The notes under the pieces were generated by a model. The model saw only the letters and a list, made by a program, of their open reading frames with translations. It did not search any database and was not told the DNA's origin. Source: VXPW01 sp965115815 (lineage in GTDB: Bacteria; Pseudomonadota; Alphaproteobacteria; TMED109). Taken from it: 64,000 nucleotides of DNA. The stretch covers positions 2,604,001 through 2,668,000 of the forward strand of contig OZ220465.1 of assembly GCA_965115815.1 (NCBI GenBank), given 5' to 3'. The position numbers and the translations under genes are program-made. Shown piece by piece: positions 26,064-35,066 of the stretch (positions are counted from its first letter, which is position 1; every line of letters starts with the position of its first letter).

Positions 26064-27103
26064 CCGGCGGCGGCCTGATCGAAGTGCGCCGGCCGCACCG
26101 TTTCGACTCTGATCGGCTCGCTTCGCACCTGGCCGGTCGACTCCCCGGGTTCACCCGCCTCGACCGGGTCCGCCAGTTCCACGGCGGCCAGTCCAATCCC
26201 ACGTTCGTGCTGGAGGGAAACGACGGAGTCTGGGTGCTTCGCAAGCAGCCCCCGGGAGACCTGCTGCCGTCCGCCCACGCCGTCGACCGGGAATTCCGCG
26301 TGCAGGCCGCCCTCCGGGAACAGGGCGTGCCCGTACCCGAGATGCACCTGTTCTGCGACGACGCGTCGATCATCGGCACCCCGTTCTACGTGATGGAACG
26401 CCTGGAAGGGCGGGTATTCGACGATCCACTGCTGCCGGGCCTCGCGCCCGACGAACGAGGAGCGCTGTACGACGCGATGAACCGCACCCTCGCGGCCCTC
26501 CACCGGATATCGCCCGAGGCGGCCGGTCTCGCGGACTTCGGTCGACCCGGCAACTACTTTGCCCGCCAGATCGCACGCTGGACCCGGCAGTGGGAGCTCA
26601 GCCGCACCCGCGAGATTCCCGAAATGGACCGGTTGATCGAGTGGCTGCCCGCCCACATCCCGCCCGGCGACGAGACCGCCGTGGTACACGGCGACTTCCG
26701 CCTGGGCAACCTGATGTTCGCCCCGGACCGGCCAGACGTCATCGGCGTGCTCGACTGGGAACTCTCGACCCTCGGGCACCCGCTCGGCGATCTGGGATAC
26801 AACATCTCGGGGTTCCACCTGCCCCGATCGATTCGTCACGGGATCATGGGATTGCAGCCCGACTACGGCATTCCGGACCGGGCGGCCTATGTGGCCGACT
26901 ACGGTCGGCGAACCGGTCGCCGACCGATCGAAACCGACTTCTACGTGGTCTTCTCGATGTTTCGCTTCGCCGCCATCGCCGAAGGCGTCCTCGCCCGGGC
27001 CCTGGGCGGAAACGCCAGTTCCGCCAACGCCCGGGATGTCGGTGCACAGACGGTTCCGTACGCCCGGACGGCCTGGGCGCTGGCCGCCGGCGAAACCCCG
27101 TGA
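26060..27103 (+). CDS. APH-type phosphotransferase, ACAD10/11-N/LvaA-like, 347 aa
   Basis: A protein-kinase-like fold of the aminoglycoside phosphotransferase superfamily. The N-lobe has FHGGQSNPTFVL and WVLRKQPPG (ATP-binding Lys). The catalytic loop VVHGDFRLGNLMF lies near residue 215 and the metal-binding IGVLDWELSTLGHPLGDLGY near 235. This signature belongs to the kinases fused to, or adjacent to, ACAD10/11-type dehydrogenases. The kinases phosphorylate the 4-hydroxyl of hydroxyacyl-CoAs in levulinate catabolism (family knowledge). It overlaps both neighbours by 4 bp. Confidence 0.87.
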   Translation: MTGGGLIEVRRPHRFDSDRLASHLAGRLPGFTRLDRVRQFHGGQSNPTFVLEGNDGVWVLRKQPPGDLLPSAHAVDREFRVQAALREQGVPVPEMHLFCDDASIIGTPFYVMERLEGRVFDDPLLPGLAPDERGALYDAMNRTLAALHRISPEAAGLADFGRPGNYFARQIARWTRQWELSRTREIPEMDRLIEWLPAHIPPGDETAVVHGDFRLGNLMFAPDRPDVIGVLDWELSTLGHPLGDLGYNISGFHLPRSIRHGIMGLQPDYGIPDRAAYVADYGRRTGRRPIETDFYVVFSMFRFAAIAEGVLARALGGNASSANARDVGAQTVPYARTAWALAAGETP

Positions 27104-28713
27104 ATCCGATTGGCTGGCGCGCCGTCGACCCCGGCGGGCTCACGACGGAACGGCATTTCGAACGCACACTGACCTGCTTTCGCGACCGGCCGGCGAATCT
27201 CGGCGCGATGCTCTGCGCCACCGCTGTCCGTTGCCCGGACGGGGAAGCCGTCATCGACGACGGGCAGAGGCGGTCGTACCGGGAACTGCTGCGCCGCGCC
27301 GAGGGCATGGCCGCGCACCTCACCCGTCTGGGCCTGGTCGCCGGAGACCGGGTGGGCATCTGGTCCGGCAACCGGTGGGACGCCATCGCCGCAGTCGTCG
27401 CGTGCCTGCGGGCCGAACTGGTCGCGGTGCCGCTCGGGCACCGCCTGCAGACCGACGAAGTCGCCTACATGCTGGAGGACAGCGGCGCGCGAACCCTGAT
27501 CGTGGAGCGCGCCCTGGCCGCCCGTGCGCCCGGAAAACGCCACGTGTCCAACCTCGGCAGCGTGCTCCCGCTGGACCGCCTCGGCACCGATCCGGACGAC
27601 CTTCGGAACTGCGAACTGCCGTCCCCGACGGGCGGCGAGGAAACGCTCGCATTCCTGATGTACACGTCGGGCACGACCGGCCGGCCCAAGGGCGCCATGA
27701 TCACCCATTTCAACCTTGCCCATAGCATCCTTCACTACGTTCGCGCGATGCGCCTCGAAGACCGGACCGAACGTACGCTGCTGGCCGTCCCCTTCACCCA
27801 CATCACGGGTCTCGTCGCCCAGATTCTCACCCTGTTCGCCCGCGCGGGCACGGTCGTCGTGCAACGGGAGTTCCGGGCCGATCGGACCCTCCGAATGCTT
27901 CGGAACGAACGAATCACGCATACGGTCATGGTGCCGGCGATGTACCACCTGATCCTGCGCTCCGGCGGACTCGATGCGACCCCGCTGCCGCACTGGCGGA
28001 TTGCCGCCTACGGCGGCGCGCCGATGCCGGCGGCGCTGGTCGAGGAGATCCAGCGTCGCCTCCCCCGCCTGCAGCTGATGAACGCCTACGGATCCACCGA
28101 GACCACCTCCCCGGCCACCCTGCTTCCACCTGACGACGCCGTACGCCGCAGCGGCAGCGTCGGAATCCCGATGCATTGCGCGGAAGTCCGGGTGTGCGAC
28201 ACCGAGGGCAGGGTGCTCGGCCCCGGTCAAAACGGGGAACTCCGGATCTCCGGTCCGATGGTGGTCCCGGGCTACTGGAACCTTCCCGACGTCAACCGGA
28301 CGGTCTTCGGCGACGGGTGGTGGCGATCCGGCGACATCGGACGAATGGACGCCGATGGCTATGTCGAGGTGCTGGATCGCAGCAAGGACATGATCAACCG
28401 GGCGGGCTACAAGGTGTACTCGGCCGAGGTGGAGAACCTGCTGCTCCAGCATCCCGGGGTGGTCGAGGCCGCGGTCGTGGCTCGACCCTGTCCGGTGCTC
28501 GGCGAACGCGTGCACGCGTTTGTCACCGTCTCTTCCGGCGGACCCACCGCCGACGAACTGACCCGTTTCGCCGCGACCCGGATCGCGGACTACAAGGTTC
28601 CCGAAACCTTCACGCTGCAGTCGGAAGCACTCCCGCGCAATGCCAACGGCAAGGTCGTCAAGTCCGTCCTCCGGACTCGTGCCGCCGACGACATTGCGGT
28701 GCCCCGACGGTAG
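27100..28713 (+). CDS. AMP-dependent acyl-CoA synthetase/ligase, 537 aa
   Basis: An ANL-superfamily ligase with the A3 motif MYTSGTTGRPKGAMITH near residue 188, A5 NAYGSTETTSP near 330 and A7 WWRSGDIGRMD near 408. The A8 hinge is DRSKDMINRAGYKVYSAEVE and the C-terminal catalytic Lys is in PRNANGKVVK. It activates a carboxylic acid to acyl-AMP and then the CoA thioester; the substrate is unknown. The GTG start at 27100 overlaps the kinase stop by 4 bp. It supplies the CoA ester for the kinase and dehydrogenase of the operon (inferred). Confidence 0.9.
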   Translation: MNPIGWRAVDPGGLTTERHFERTLTCFRDRPANLGAMLCATAVRCPDGEAVIDDGQRRSYRELLRRAEGMAAHLTRLGLVAGDRVGIWSGNRWDAIAAVVACLRAELVAVPLGHRLQTDEVAYMLEDSGARTLIVERALAARAPGKRHVSNLGSVLPLDRLGTDPDDLRNCELPSPTGGEETLAFLMYTSGTTGRPKGAMITHFNLAHSILHYVRAMRLEDRTERTLLAVPFTHITGLVAQILTLFARAGTVVVQREFRADRTLRMLRNERITHTVMVPAMYHLILRSGGLDATPLPHWRIAAYGGAPMPAALVEEIQRRLPRLQLMNAYGSTETTSPATLLPPDDAVRRSGSVGIPMHCAEVRVCDTEGRVLGPGQNGELRISGPMVVPGYWNLPDVNRTVFGDGWWRSGDIGRMDADGYVEVLDRSKDMINRAGYKVYSAEVENLLLQHPGVVEAAVVARPCPVLGERVHAFVTVSSGGPTADELTRFAATRIADYKVPETFTLQSEALPRNANGKVVKSVLRTRAADDIAVPRR

Positions 28714-28801
28714 CGGATCCGCCGGCGTGTCCGGGGCCGACCCGCCGACCGCTTTCGCCCGTACGGCGTGCCGGCCGCCAACCGCCGAGAAGGAGGTCGC
28801 T

Positions 28802-29902
28802 GTGACCTATCCGCACGCATCCCTGCCCGGAGCCATCCGCGCCCGCGTGGTGAACAATGCCAACGGACTCGACATGCACGTCCTGGAGGCCGGCGCCGCC
28901 GGCAACCCGGGGCTGCTGCTGCTGCACGGTTTCCCCGAACTCGCCTACAGCTGGCGCAAGACCCTGATCCTGCTGGCGGACGCAGGTTACCGTGTGGTCG
29001 CGCCCGATCAGCGCGGATACGGTCTCACCGCCGTCGAAGCGGCACGCTACGGCGACGACCTTGCTCCCTATCGCTTTCTCAATCTCGTCAAGGACATCGC
29101 GGGGCTGCGGCCGGCTCTCGGAATCGACGGATTCGAGGCCGTGATCGGCCACGATTTCGGCGCGACCGTGGCCTACCTCGCCGCGCTTACCCGCCCCGAT
29201 CTGTTTCGACGTCTGATCCTGATGAGTGCCCCGGTGGCCGGGGTTCCCACCGGTCGGGACCGGCAGCACGCCGTCGTGGCCGTCGAACCCCAGCTGGAAG
29301 CGCTGCCCCGCCCGCGCAAGCACTACCAGTACTACTACACGACGCCGGCGGCCGACGGCGACATGAGGAATGCGCCGGGCGGCATCCACGCGTTTCTTCG
29401 CGCCTACGCGCACCACAAGAGCGGCGACTGGCCCGGCAACCGCCCGTTTCCGCTGCAGGCCTGGACTGCGGAGGAACTGGCCCAGCTCCCTACGTATTAC
29501 GTGATGGACTACCACGAAACCATGGCGGCCACCGTCGCCCGTCATGCCCCGCTCCGCGCCGCACCATGGCTGACGGACCGGGAGCTCGCCGTGTACGCGA
29601 ACCAGTTCGCCCGGACCGGATTTCAGGGCGGGCTCAACTGGTACCGCGTCCTGCTCGACCCCGAACAGGTCCACGAGTTGCACCCCCATGCAGGGGCGGC
29701 GGTCCGGATGCCGTCTGCATTCATTGCCGGCGCTGCGGATTGGGGGGTGCACCAGGCACCCGGCGCATTCACCCGAATGCAATCGACGGCCTGCCGCGAC
29801 ATGCGGGCCGTGCACCTGATCGAGGGGGCGGGCCATTGGGTTCAGCAGGAGCGCCCGGAGGCCACGGCGGCGGCCATCCTGCAGTTTCTGAACACCAGCT
29901 GA
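28802..29902 (+). CDS. alpha/beta hydrolase, epoxide-hydrolase-like, 366 aa
   Basis: The oxyanion-hole motif LLHGFPELAYSWR lies near residue 40 and the nucleophile elbow GHDFGATVA (Asp nucleophile, as in epoxide hydrolases) near 117. The catalytic His is in GAGHWVQQERPE near the C-terminus. An aromatic run in the lid (KHYQYYYTT) could supply the epoxide-polarising tyrosines. GTG 28802 is chosen because GGAGG lies 6 nt upstream; an upstream ATG would overlap the ligase gene. It is 88 bp downstream of the ligase and probably in the same transcript. Confidence 0.83.
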   Translation: MTYPHASLPGAIRARVVNNANGLDMHVLEAGAAGNPGLLLLHGFPELAYSWRKTLILLADAGYRVVAPDQRGYGLTAVEAARYGDDLAPYRFLNLVKDIAGLRPALGIDGFEAVIGHDFGATVAYLAALTRPDLFRRLILMSAPVAGVPTGRDRQHAVVAVEPQLEALPRPRKHYQYYYTTPAADGDMRNAPGGIHAFLRAYAHHKSGDWPGNRPFPLQAWTAEELAQLPTYYVMDYHETMAATVARHAPLRAAPWLTDRELAVYANQFARTGFQGGLNWYRVLLDPEQVHELHPHAGAAVRMPSAFIAGAADWGVHQAPGAFTRMQSTACRDMRAVHLIEGAGHWVQQERPEATAAAILQFLNTS

Positions 29903-30195
29903 TCCAGCGTCCCGCACGACCGGCCGGGCGGTCCGTGCAGCCGGCCCCTGCACGTCCGCACCCCCCGCGCTCCGGCGCGGTCGCGGGAGACTCCCGCCCC
30001 GATGCTGCGAACGATCTCGAAGCCGCCGGTTGCGGGGAGGGGAAATCGCCGGCCCGAACGCTGTACTATCCGGCCCGGGTTGCGCCGGACTCCGGTCCGG
30101 TTCTCCCCTCCGTCCGGCGGCCGACGCCGGCCGATCAAGACCCGGAGTGACCGCCGTTGCGGCCATGGCTGCGGCCGCAGCACTGGAGAAACGCG
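29903..30195. other. intergenic region upstream of the EF-G paralogue
   Basis: About 290 bp. A good ribosome site (GGAG, 7 nt spacing) precedes the next ATG. I see no other feature. Confidence 0.4.
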
Positions 30196-32232
30196 ATGTC
30201 GTCTGATCACGCCCGCTGCGCCGCATTGGTCGGTCCCTACCTCAGCGGAAAAACGACCCTTCTCGAGAGCTTTCTCGTCGCGGCGGGCGCCGTCAGCCGA
30301 CGCGGTTCGGTCAGGGACGGAACCTCGGTCGGAGACTCCTCCGACGAGGCGCGGGCGCGCAGCATGAGCACCGAACTCACGCCGGCGCGCATGACGTATC
30401 TGGGAGACCGCTGGGCCCTGCTCGACTGTCCGGGTTCGATCGAATTGATGCAGGAAACGGCGAACGCCGTTCATGTGGCCGACATTGCGGTGCTGGTGAT
30501 CGAGCCGTCGATCAGCCGGATGGTGACCGTGACGCCGATCATCCAATCCCTGCAGTCGCAGCGGATTCCCTACATGGTGTTCATCAACAAGGTCGATACC
30601 CTGACCGAACCGATCTCCGATGTGGTGGCCGCCCTCAAGGGCGTGTCCGGCGCCTCCGTGCTCGTGCGGGAGTACCCAATCACGGATGGCGAGGCGGTCG
30701 TCGGGTACGTCGATCTGGCCAGTCGCCGCGCCTTCTCGTACGCGGCAGGGACGGAATCGGAGGAAATCGCGTTCCCGGAGTCGCTGTCGGACGAGGTGAC
30801 GATTGCACGCGAGGAGATGCTCGAAGTGCTCATCGACTTCGATGACGCGATCCTGGAGAAGATGCTCGAGGAGGAAATTCCGGACGCGGACGAAGTGTAC
30901 GAAAAGGCGGCACGGATCATGCGGGAGCGCGACATCGTTCCGGTCTTTTTCGGCTCTGCCGAACACAGTCACGGCGTTCGCCGACTCCTGAAGGCCCTGC
31001 GCCACGACGCCCCCCAGCCGCAGGAACGGGCCGGCCGTCTGGGCTTCGATCCGGACGGCGCAGCCTCGGTACAGGTATTCAAGACCTTTCATGCCCAGCA
31101 CAGCGGGAAAATTTCGCTCGCCCGGGTCTGGAGCGGCGATCTCGCCGACGGCCAGACCCTCGGCGGCGCCCGGATCGGAAGCCTGCAGGCGCTGTTCGGC
31201 AGCCGGGCCGAAAAGATCTCCTCGGCCGCCTTCGGCGACATCGTCGGACTCGGCCGGATGGAGGCCGCCCGCACCGGAGACATCCTGCGTGCCGGGCCCG
31301 ACCCGGCCGACGGATCCGGCTGGCCCGAACCCCTTTCGCCCGTGTACGGGCTGGCCATCACCCCCGAGAACCGGAGCGACGAAGTCAAGCTGACCGGCGG
31401 GCTGCAGCGTCTCAACGAGGAGGACCCCTCGCTGACGTACCGGCAGGACGAAGATACCCATGAACTGGTGCTTCTCGGCCAGGGCGACATCCATCTGCAG
31501 ATCGCGCTGGAGAAGCTCCGGTCCAAGTACAACGTGGCTGCGACCGCGCAGCGGCCGAGCGTGCCCTACAAGGAAACGATCCGCAAGCCCGTCACCCAGC
31601 ACGGCCGGTTCAAGCGCCAGACGGGTGGACACGGAATGTTCGGGGATGTCGTGGTCGACATCGCTCCGCGCGTCCGAGGCAGCGGGTTCGCGTTTTCCGA
31701 CAAGATCGTCGGCGGTTCGGTCCCGCGGCAGTACATCCCGGCCGTGGAAGCCGGCGTCCGGGAATTTGCCGGCACAGGGCCGCTGGGATTTCCGGTGGTG
31801 GACTTCGCCGTCACGCTCACCGACGGCCAGTTCCATTCCGTCGACAGCAACGAAATGTCGTTCAAGCTGGCTGCACGCGTGGCGATGACCGAAGGCCTGC
31901 CGAAGTGTGCGCCGGTGCTCCTGGAACCCATCGCCCGAGTCACCATCGATGTACCGTCGGAGTACACCAACAAGGTGCACGGCCTGATCAGCGTCCGGCG
32001 CGGCCAAATTCTGGGATTCGAGCCCAAGGAAGGATGGGCCGGATGGGACTCCCTGCAGGCGCACATGCCCCAGTCGGAGCTGCACGACCTGATCATCGAA
32101 CTGCGCTCCCTGAGCCAAGGCGTCGGAACCTACCGCGCGGCCTTCGACCATCTGCAGGAACTGACCGGGAAGATCGCCGACGAGATCGTGCGGGCTCGCG
32201 CCACCGCCCGCAGGGAGGAACGCGAACGCTAG
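30196..32232 (+). CDS. elongation factor G-like GTPase (EF-G paralogue), 678 aa
   Basis: A translational GTPase with G1 GPYLSGKTTL near residue 13, G3 LLDCPGS near 80 and G4 INKVD near 136. Domains II-V follow, including the EF-G domain IV/V blocks (PYKETIRKPV, then RRGQILGFEPKEGW). In G3 the usual DTPGH is DCPGS, so the catalytic His of canonical EF-G is replaced by Ser. To my knowledge this is a trait of the EF-G-like paralogue common in alphaproteobacteria rather than a defect. Function is uncertain: it may act in ribosome recycling or stress. It appears monocistronic. Confidence 0.85.
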   Translation: MSSDHARCAALVGPYLSGKTTLLESFLVAAGAVSRRGSVRDGTSVGDSSDEARARSMSTELTPARMTYLGDRWALLDCPGSIELMQETANAVHVADIAVLVIEPSISRMVTVTPIIQSLQSQRIPYMVFINKVDTLTEPISDVVAALKGVSGASVLVREYPITDGEAVVGYVDLASRRAFSYAAGTESEEIAFPESLSDEVTIAREEMLEVLIDFDDAILEKMLEEEIPDADEVYEKAARIMRERDIVPVFFGSAEHSHGVRRLLKALRHDAPQPQERAGRLGFDPDGAASVQVFKTFHAQHSGKISLARVWSGDLADGQTLGGARIGSLQALFGSRAEKISSAAFGDIVGLGRMEAARTGDILRAGPDPADGSGWPEPLSPVYGLAITPENRSDEVKLTGGLQRLNEEDPSLTYRQDEDTHELVLLGQGDIHLQIALEKLRSKYNVAATAQRPSVPYKETIRKPVTQHGRFKRQTGGHGMFGDVVVDIAPRVRGSGFAFSDKIVGGSVPRQYIPAVEAGVREFAGTGPLGFPVVDFAVTLTDGQFHSVDSNEMSFKLAARVAMTEGLPKCAPVLLEPIARVTIDVPSEYTNKVHGLISVRRGQILGFEPKEGWAGWDSLQAHMPQSELHDLIIELRSLSQGVGTYRAAFDHLQELTGKIADEIVRARATARREERER

Positions 32233-32383
32233 CCTCGGAACCCGGCCCGTCGCGGGTCGGCCGGCAGGCCGAACGGCCCGGCGGGATTCCGCCGAACCGC
32301 GCGAACCGTTCGCCCCGAAGGACGGCGGCGGCGGATTCCGCCCGACCGGAACGGCCGCACTCCGTCCGCCCGCGGACGGTCCG

Positions 32384-33505
32384 TCAGCCGGACTTCCGAT
32401 CCCGGCACGCCGCCGCCGCCCGTCCCCACGCCGATACCAGCATCTCCACTTCGGCGCTGGCAATGTCCGGTCCGAAACTCACCCGCACCGCACCCCGTAC
32501 CAGCTCCGGCGCGACGTGCATGGCCTCCAGCACGTGACTGGGCCCCACCTTGCCCGACGAACAGGCCGAGCCCGTGCTCACCGCGACACCCTCGAGATCC
32601 AGCCGGATCACGACTGCCTCGGCATCGCATCCCGGCAGCGACAGCATCGAGGTGTTGGGAAGCCGGTCGCTGGACCGGGCGATGACGCAGGTTTCCGGGG
32701 CCGCCTCGCACGCCGCGCGCTCGATCCGGTCGCGTACGCCGCGGAGCACCGTCCACGCCGGCGGGCGGGCAGCGGCCACCGCGCCGAAGCCGGCCGCCGC
32801 CGCCACGTTCTCGGTGCCGGCCCGCCACCCGCGCTCCTGTCCGCCGCCGCGCAGCAACGCCCGACCCAGCACGCCGTCCCGGGCGATCAGGGCTCCCGCC
32901 CCCTGAGGCCCCCCGGACTTGTGGGCCGACAGGGCCAGGGAATCGACCCCCAGGCTCGCGAGCGTGAACGGCATGCGGCGCCATCCCTGGGCCGCATCGC
33001 AGTGCACCCGCACCCCCGCCTCCCTCGCCATGGAGGCGGCTTCCGCCACGGGCTGAATCACGCCGGTTTCGTTGTTGGCCAGCATGACGGCGACCAGCTC
33101 CGGGCGCGGTTCCGTTCGGAGCAAGGATCCCAGACGCTCCAGATCGATCGTGCCGTCGGCCCGGGCCGGCACGGTACGGCTGCGGGCGGTCAGGACGCGC
33201 ACCGAATCGTGCTCGATCGCGGTCGTCAGCACCCGGTGCGGGGAACGGCCGGCGCCGACAAGGGCATTGGCTTCGGTCGCACCCGAGGTGAACACCACGT
33301 CCTCGGGGCGGGCGCCGACCGAAGCTGCGACGGCCTCGCGCGCATCCTCCAGCAGACGTCGCGCCGCCCGCCCGCAGTGGTGGATCGACGACGCGTTGCC
33401 GGTGCGGCCCATCGCCTCGATCATCGCGGCCCGCGCGATCTCGAGCAGGGGCGCCGAAGCGTTGTAGTCGAAGTAGGCGCTCCGACGGGCACCGGAACGG
33501 GGCAT
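32384..33505 (-). CDS. cysteine desulfurase family protein (NifS/IscS-like), 373 aa
   Basis: A PLP fold-type I enzyme with FDYNASAPLL at the N-terminus and IEHDSVRVL (PLP-stacking His) near residue 118. NNETGVIQPV and the Schiff-base Lys in LSAHKSGGPQG (near 207) follow. The active-site Cys loop is TGSACSSGKVGPSHVL near 322. It extracts sulfur from cysteine as a persulfide for Fe-S or tRNA modification. The start lies 22 bp after the cysE stop, suggesting an operon that makes cysteine precursor and uses cysteine. Confidence 0.9.
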   Translation of the reverse strand: MPRSGARRSAYFDYNASAPLLEIARAAMIEAMGRTGNASSIHHCGRAARRLLEDAREAVAASVGARPEDVVFTSGATEANALVGAGRSPHRVLTTAIEHDSVRVLTARSRTVPARADGTIDLERLGSLLRTEPRPELVAVMLANNETGVIQPVAEAASMAREAGVRVHCDAAQGWRRMPFTLASLGVDSLALSAHKSGGPQGAGALIARDGVLGRALLRGGGQERGWRAGTENVAAAAGFGAVAAARPPAWTVLRGVRDRIERAACEAAPETCVIARSSDRLPNTSMLSLPGCDAEAVVIRLDLEGVAVSTGSACSSGKVGPSHVLEAMHVAPELVRGAVRVSFGPDIASAEVEMLVSAWGRAAAACRDRKSG

Positions 33506-33526
33506 CGCGAGATCGGACCGCAGGGG

Positions 33527-34231
33527 TCAGCGTCGGGACCGGGGTCCGGCATCGGCCTCCGGCCCGGCCCTCCCGTCGGCCGCCGGCACCGTCTCCAAGA
33601 CCACCAGACGCTCGCGCAGGGCCGACAGCTCGGCTTCCAGTCGCTCCAGCGCGGCCGCATTGGGGTCCCGCGCATCCACCGGCGTGCCGTAGGCCGTGAT
33701 CTTCCCGTCGCTCGGACCGCACCCTCCGATCCGGCGAGCGGGAATGCCGACCACCGTGGCTTCCGCCGGCACGTCGCGCACCACCACGGCATTGGCTCCG
33801 ACGCGGGCGTTCCGACCCAGCGTGATCGGACCCAGCACCTTGGCGCCGGCGCCCACGATCACCCCGTCGGCCAGCGTCGGGTGCCGCTTGCCCGGCTCGA
33901 GCGACGTTCCGCCTAGGGTCACGCCCTGGTAGAGGAAGCAGTCATCGCCGATGTCCGCGGTTTCCCCGATCACGACCCCCATGCCGTGGTCGATGAAGAA
34001 CCGGCTGCCGATCGTCGCGCCCGGATGAATCTCGATGCCGGTAAGCCCGCGGGCGAGATGCATCAGCCACCGGGCCAAGAGCCGGAAGCGCCGCCGCCAC
34101 AACCAGTGGGACAGGCGATAGACCGCCACCGCGTGGAATCCCGGATAGCAAAGCACGATCTCCAGCGCACCCCGCGCCGCCGGATCCCGGATGCGAATCG
34201 ACCGGAACTCCTCCCGCAATGCCGTGAACAT
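33527..34231 (-). CDS. cysE: serine O-acetyltransferase, 234 aa
   Basis: A left-handed beta-helix acetyltransferase. The catalytic His/Asp region FFIDHGMGVVIGETADIGD lies near residue 85, followed by hexapeptide repeats (YQGVTLGGTSLEPGKRHPTL, VGAGAKVLGPITLG) and the closing VVGIPARRIG. It makes O-acetylserine from serine and acetyl-CoA. ATG 34231 gives the normal N-terminal helical domain; longer frames upstream have no family similarity. A 50-residue charged tail follows the hexapeptide domain. It is divergent from the hydrolase gene at 34416. Confidence 0.9.
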   Translation of the reverse strand: MFTALREEFRSIRIRDPAARGALEIVLCYPGFHAVAVYRLSHWLWRRRFRLLARWLMHLARGLTGIEIHPGATIGSRFFIDHGMGVVIGETADIGDDCFLYQGVTLGGTSLEPGKRHPTLADGVIVGAGAKVLGPITLGRNARVGANAVVVRDVPAEATVVGIPARRIGGCGPSDGKITAYGTPVDARDPNAAALERLEAELSALRERLVVLETVPAADGRAGPEADAGPRSRR

Positions 34232-34307
34232 GGATGCTCCGAAGCTCGATCCCGAAACCGGCAGGACGGCCGGCGCCGGCAGGCCGGGCATGTGAAACCG
34301 AACCGGC

Positions 34308-34345
34308 TGGTAACGGGTGCGCGAACTATATACAATCGCGCCGTT
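34308..34345 (+). promoter_or_regulatory. candidate promoter between cysE and the hydrolase gene
   Basis: An AT-rich pocket in very GC-rich DNA contains TATATACAAT at about 34326-34335, resembling a -10 box for the rightward hydrolase gene. The -35 is weak. Confidence 0.3.
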
Positions 34346-34415
34346 TCGCGGGATCTCGCCGAATCGTTCCGGAGACCGGCCGCGCGCTCCCGGTTCCGTG
34401 CATCGGAGTTCCCGT

Positions 34416-35066
34416 ATGCCCGAAGTCACGATCAACGGCCCCGCCGGGCGCCTGGAAGGCCGGTACCACGATGCCGGCACAGCATCCGCCCCCCCGCTCG
34501 CCCTGGTGCTGCACCCGAATCCGCAGGGGGGCGGAACCATGAACAGCAAGGTCGTGTACGCCCTGTTCCATTCGTTCGCCCACTTGGGCTTCTCGGTGCT
34601 GCGCTTCAACTTCCGGGGGGTCGGGCGCAGCGAGGGATCCTACGCCAACGGCGAGGGCGAACTCGTCGATGCCGCCGTGGCCCTGGACTGGCTGCAGGCG
34701 ACGCACGACGACAGCCGCAACGTCTGGATCAGCGGATTTTCGTTCGGCGCCTGGCTCGCGCTCCACCTGCTCATGCGCCGGCCCGAACTGAGCGGATTCG
34801 TCTCGATCGCGCCGCCGGTGAACCGATACGACTTCTCGTTTCTCTCGCCGTGTCCGAGATCGGGCCTCATCCTGCAGGGAGATCAGGACTCCATCGTGCC
34901 GGAAGCGGCGGTCTCCGATCTGGTCCGGGACACTGAGGTGCAGAAGAACGTGTCCATCGCCTATGAGCGGATTCCCGGCGCCGATCACTTCTTCCGCGGT
35001 CACCTCGACATGCTCGCGCAGGCCGTCGTCCGGTACGTATCGGGCCGCATGCAGCCCGCCTCCTGA
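34416..35066 (+). CDS. alpha/beta hydrolase of the COG2945 type, 216 aa
   Basis: A small alpha/beta hydrolase. LVLHPNPQGGGTMNSKVV gives the HPxP oxyanion strand and VLRFNFRGVGRSEG follows. The nucleophile elbow is SGFSFGAWLAL, the acid Asp is in LQGDQDSIVP, and the catalytic His is in GADHFFRGHL. These match the COG2945 family often found beside cysteine-desulfurase genes in alphaproteobacteria. The substrate is unknown, probably a short ester or thioester. It is likely cytoplasmic, with no signal peptide. Confidence 0.87.
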   Translation: MPEVTINGPAGRLEGRYHDAGTASAPPLALVLHPNPQGGGTMNSKVVYALFHSFAHLGFSVLRFNFRGVGRSEGSYANGEGELVDAAVALDWLQATHDDSRNVWISGFSFGAWLALHLLMRRPELSGFVSIAPPVNRYDFSFLSPCPRSGLILQGDQDSIVPEAAVSDLVRDTEVQKNVSIAYERIPGADHFFRGHLDMLAQAVVRYVSGRMQPAS

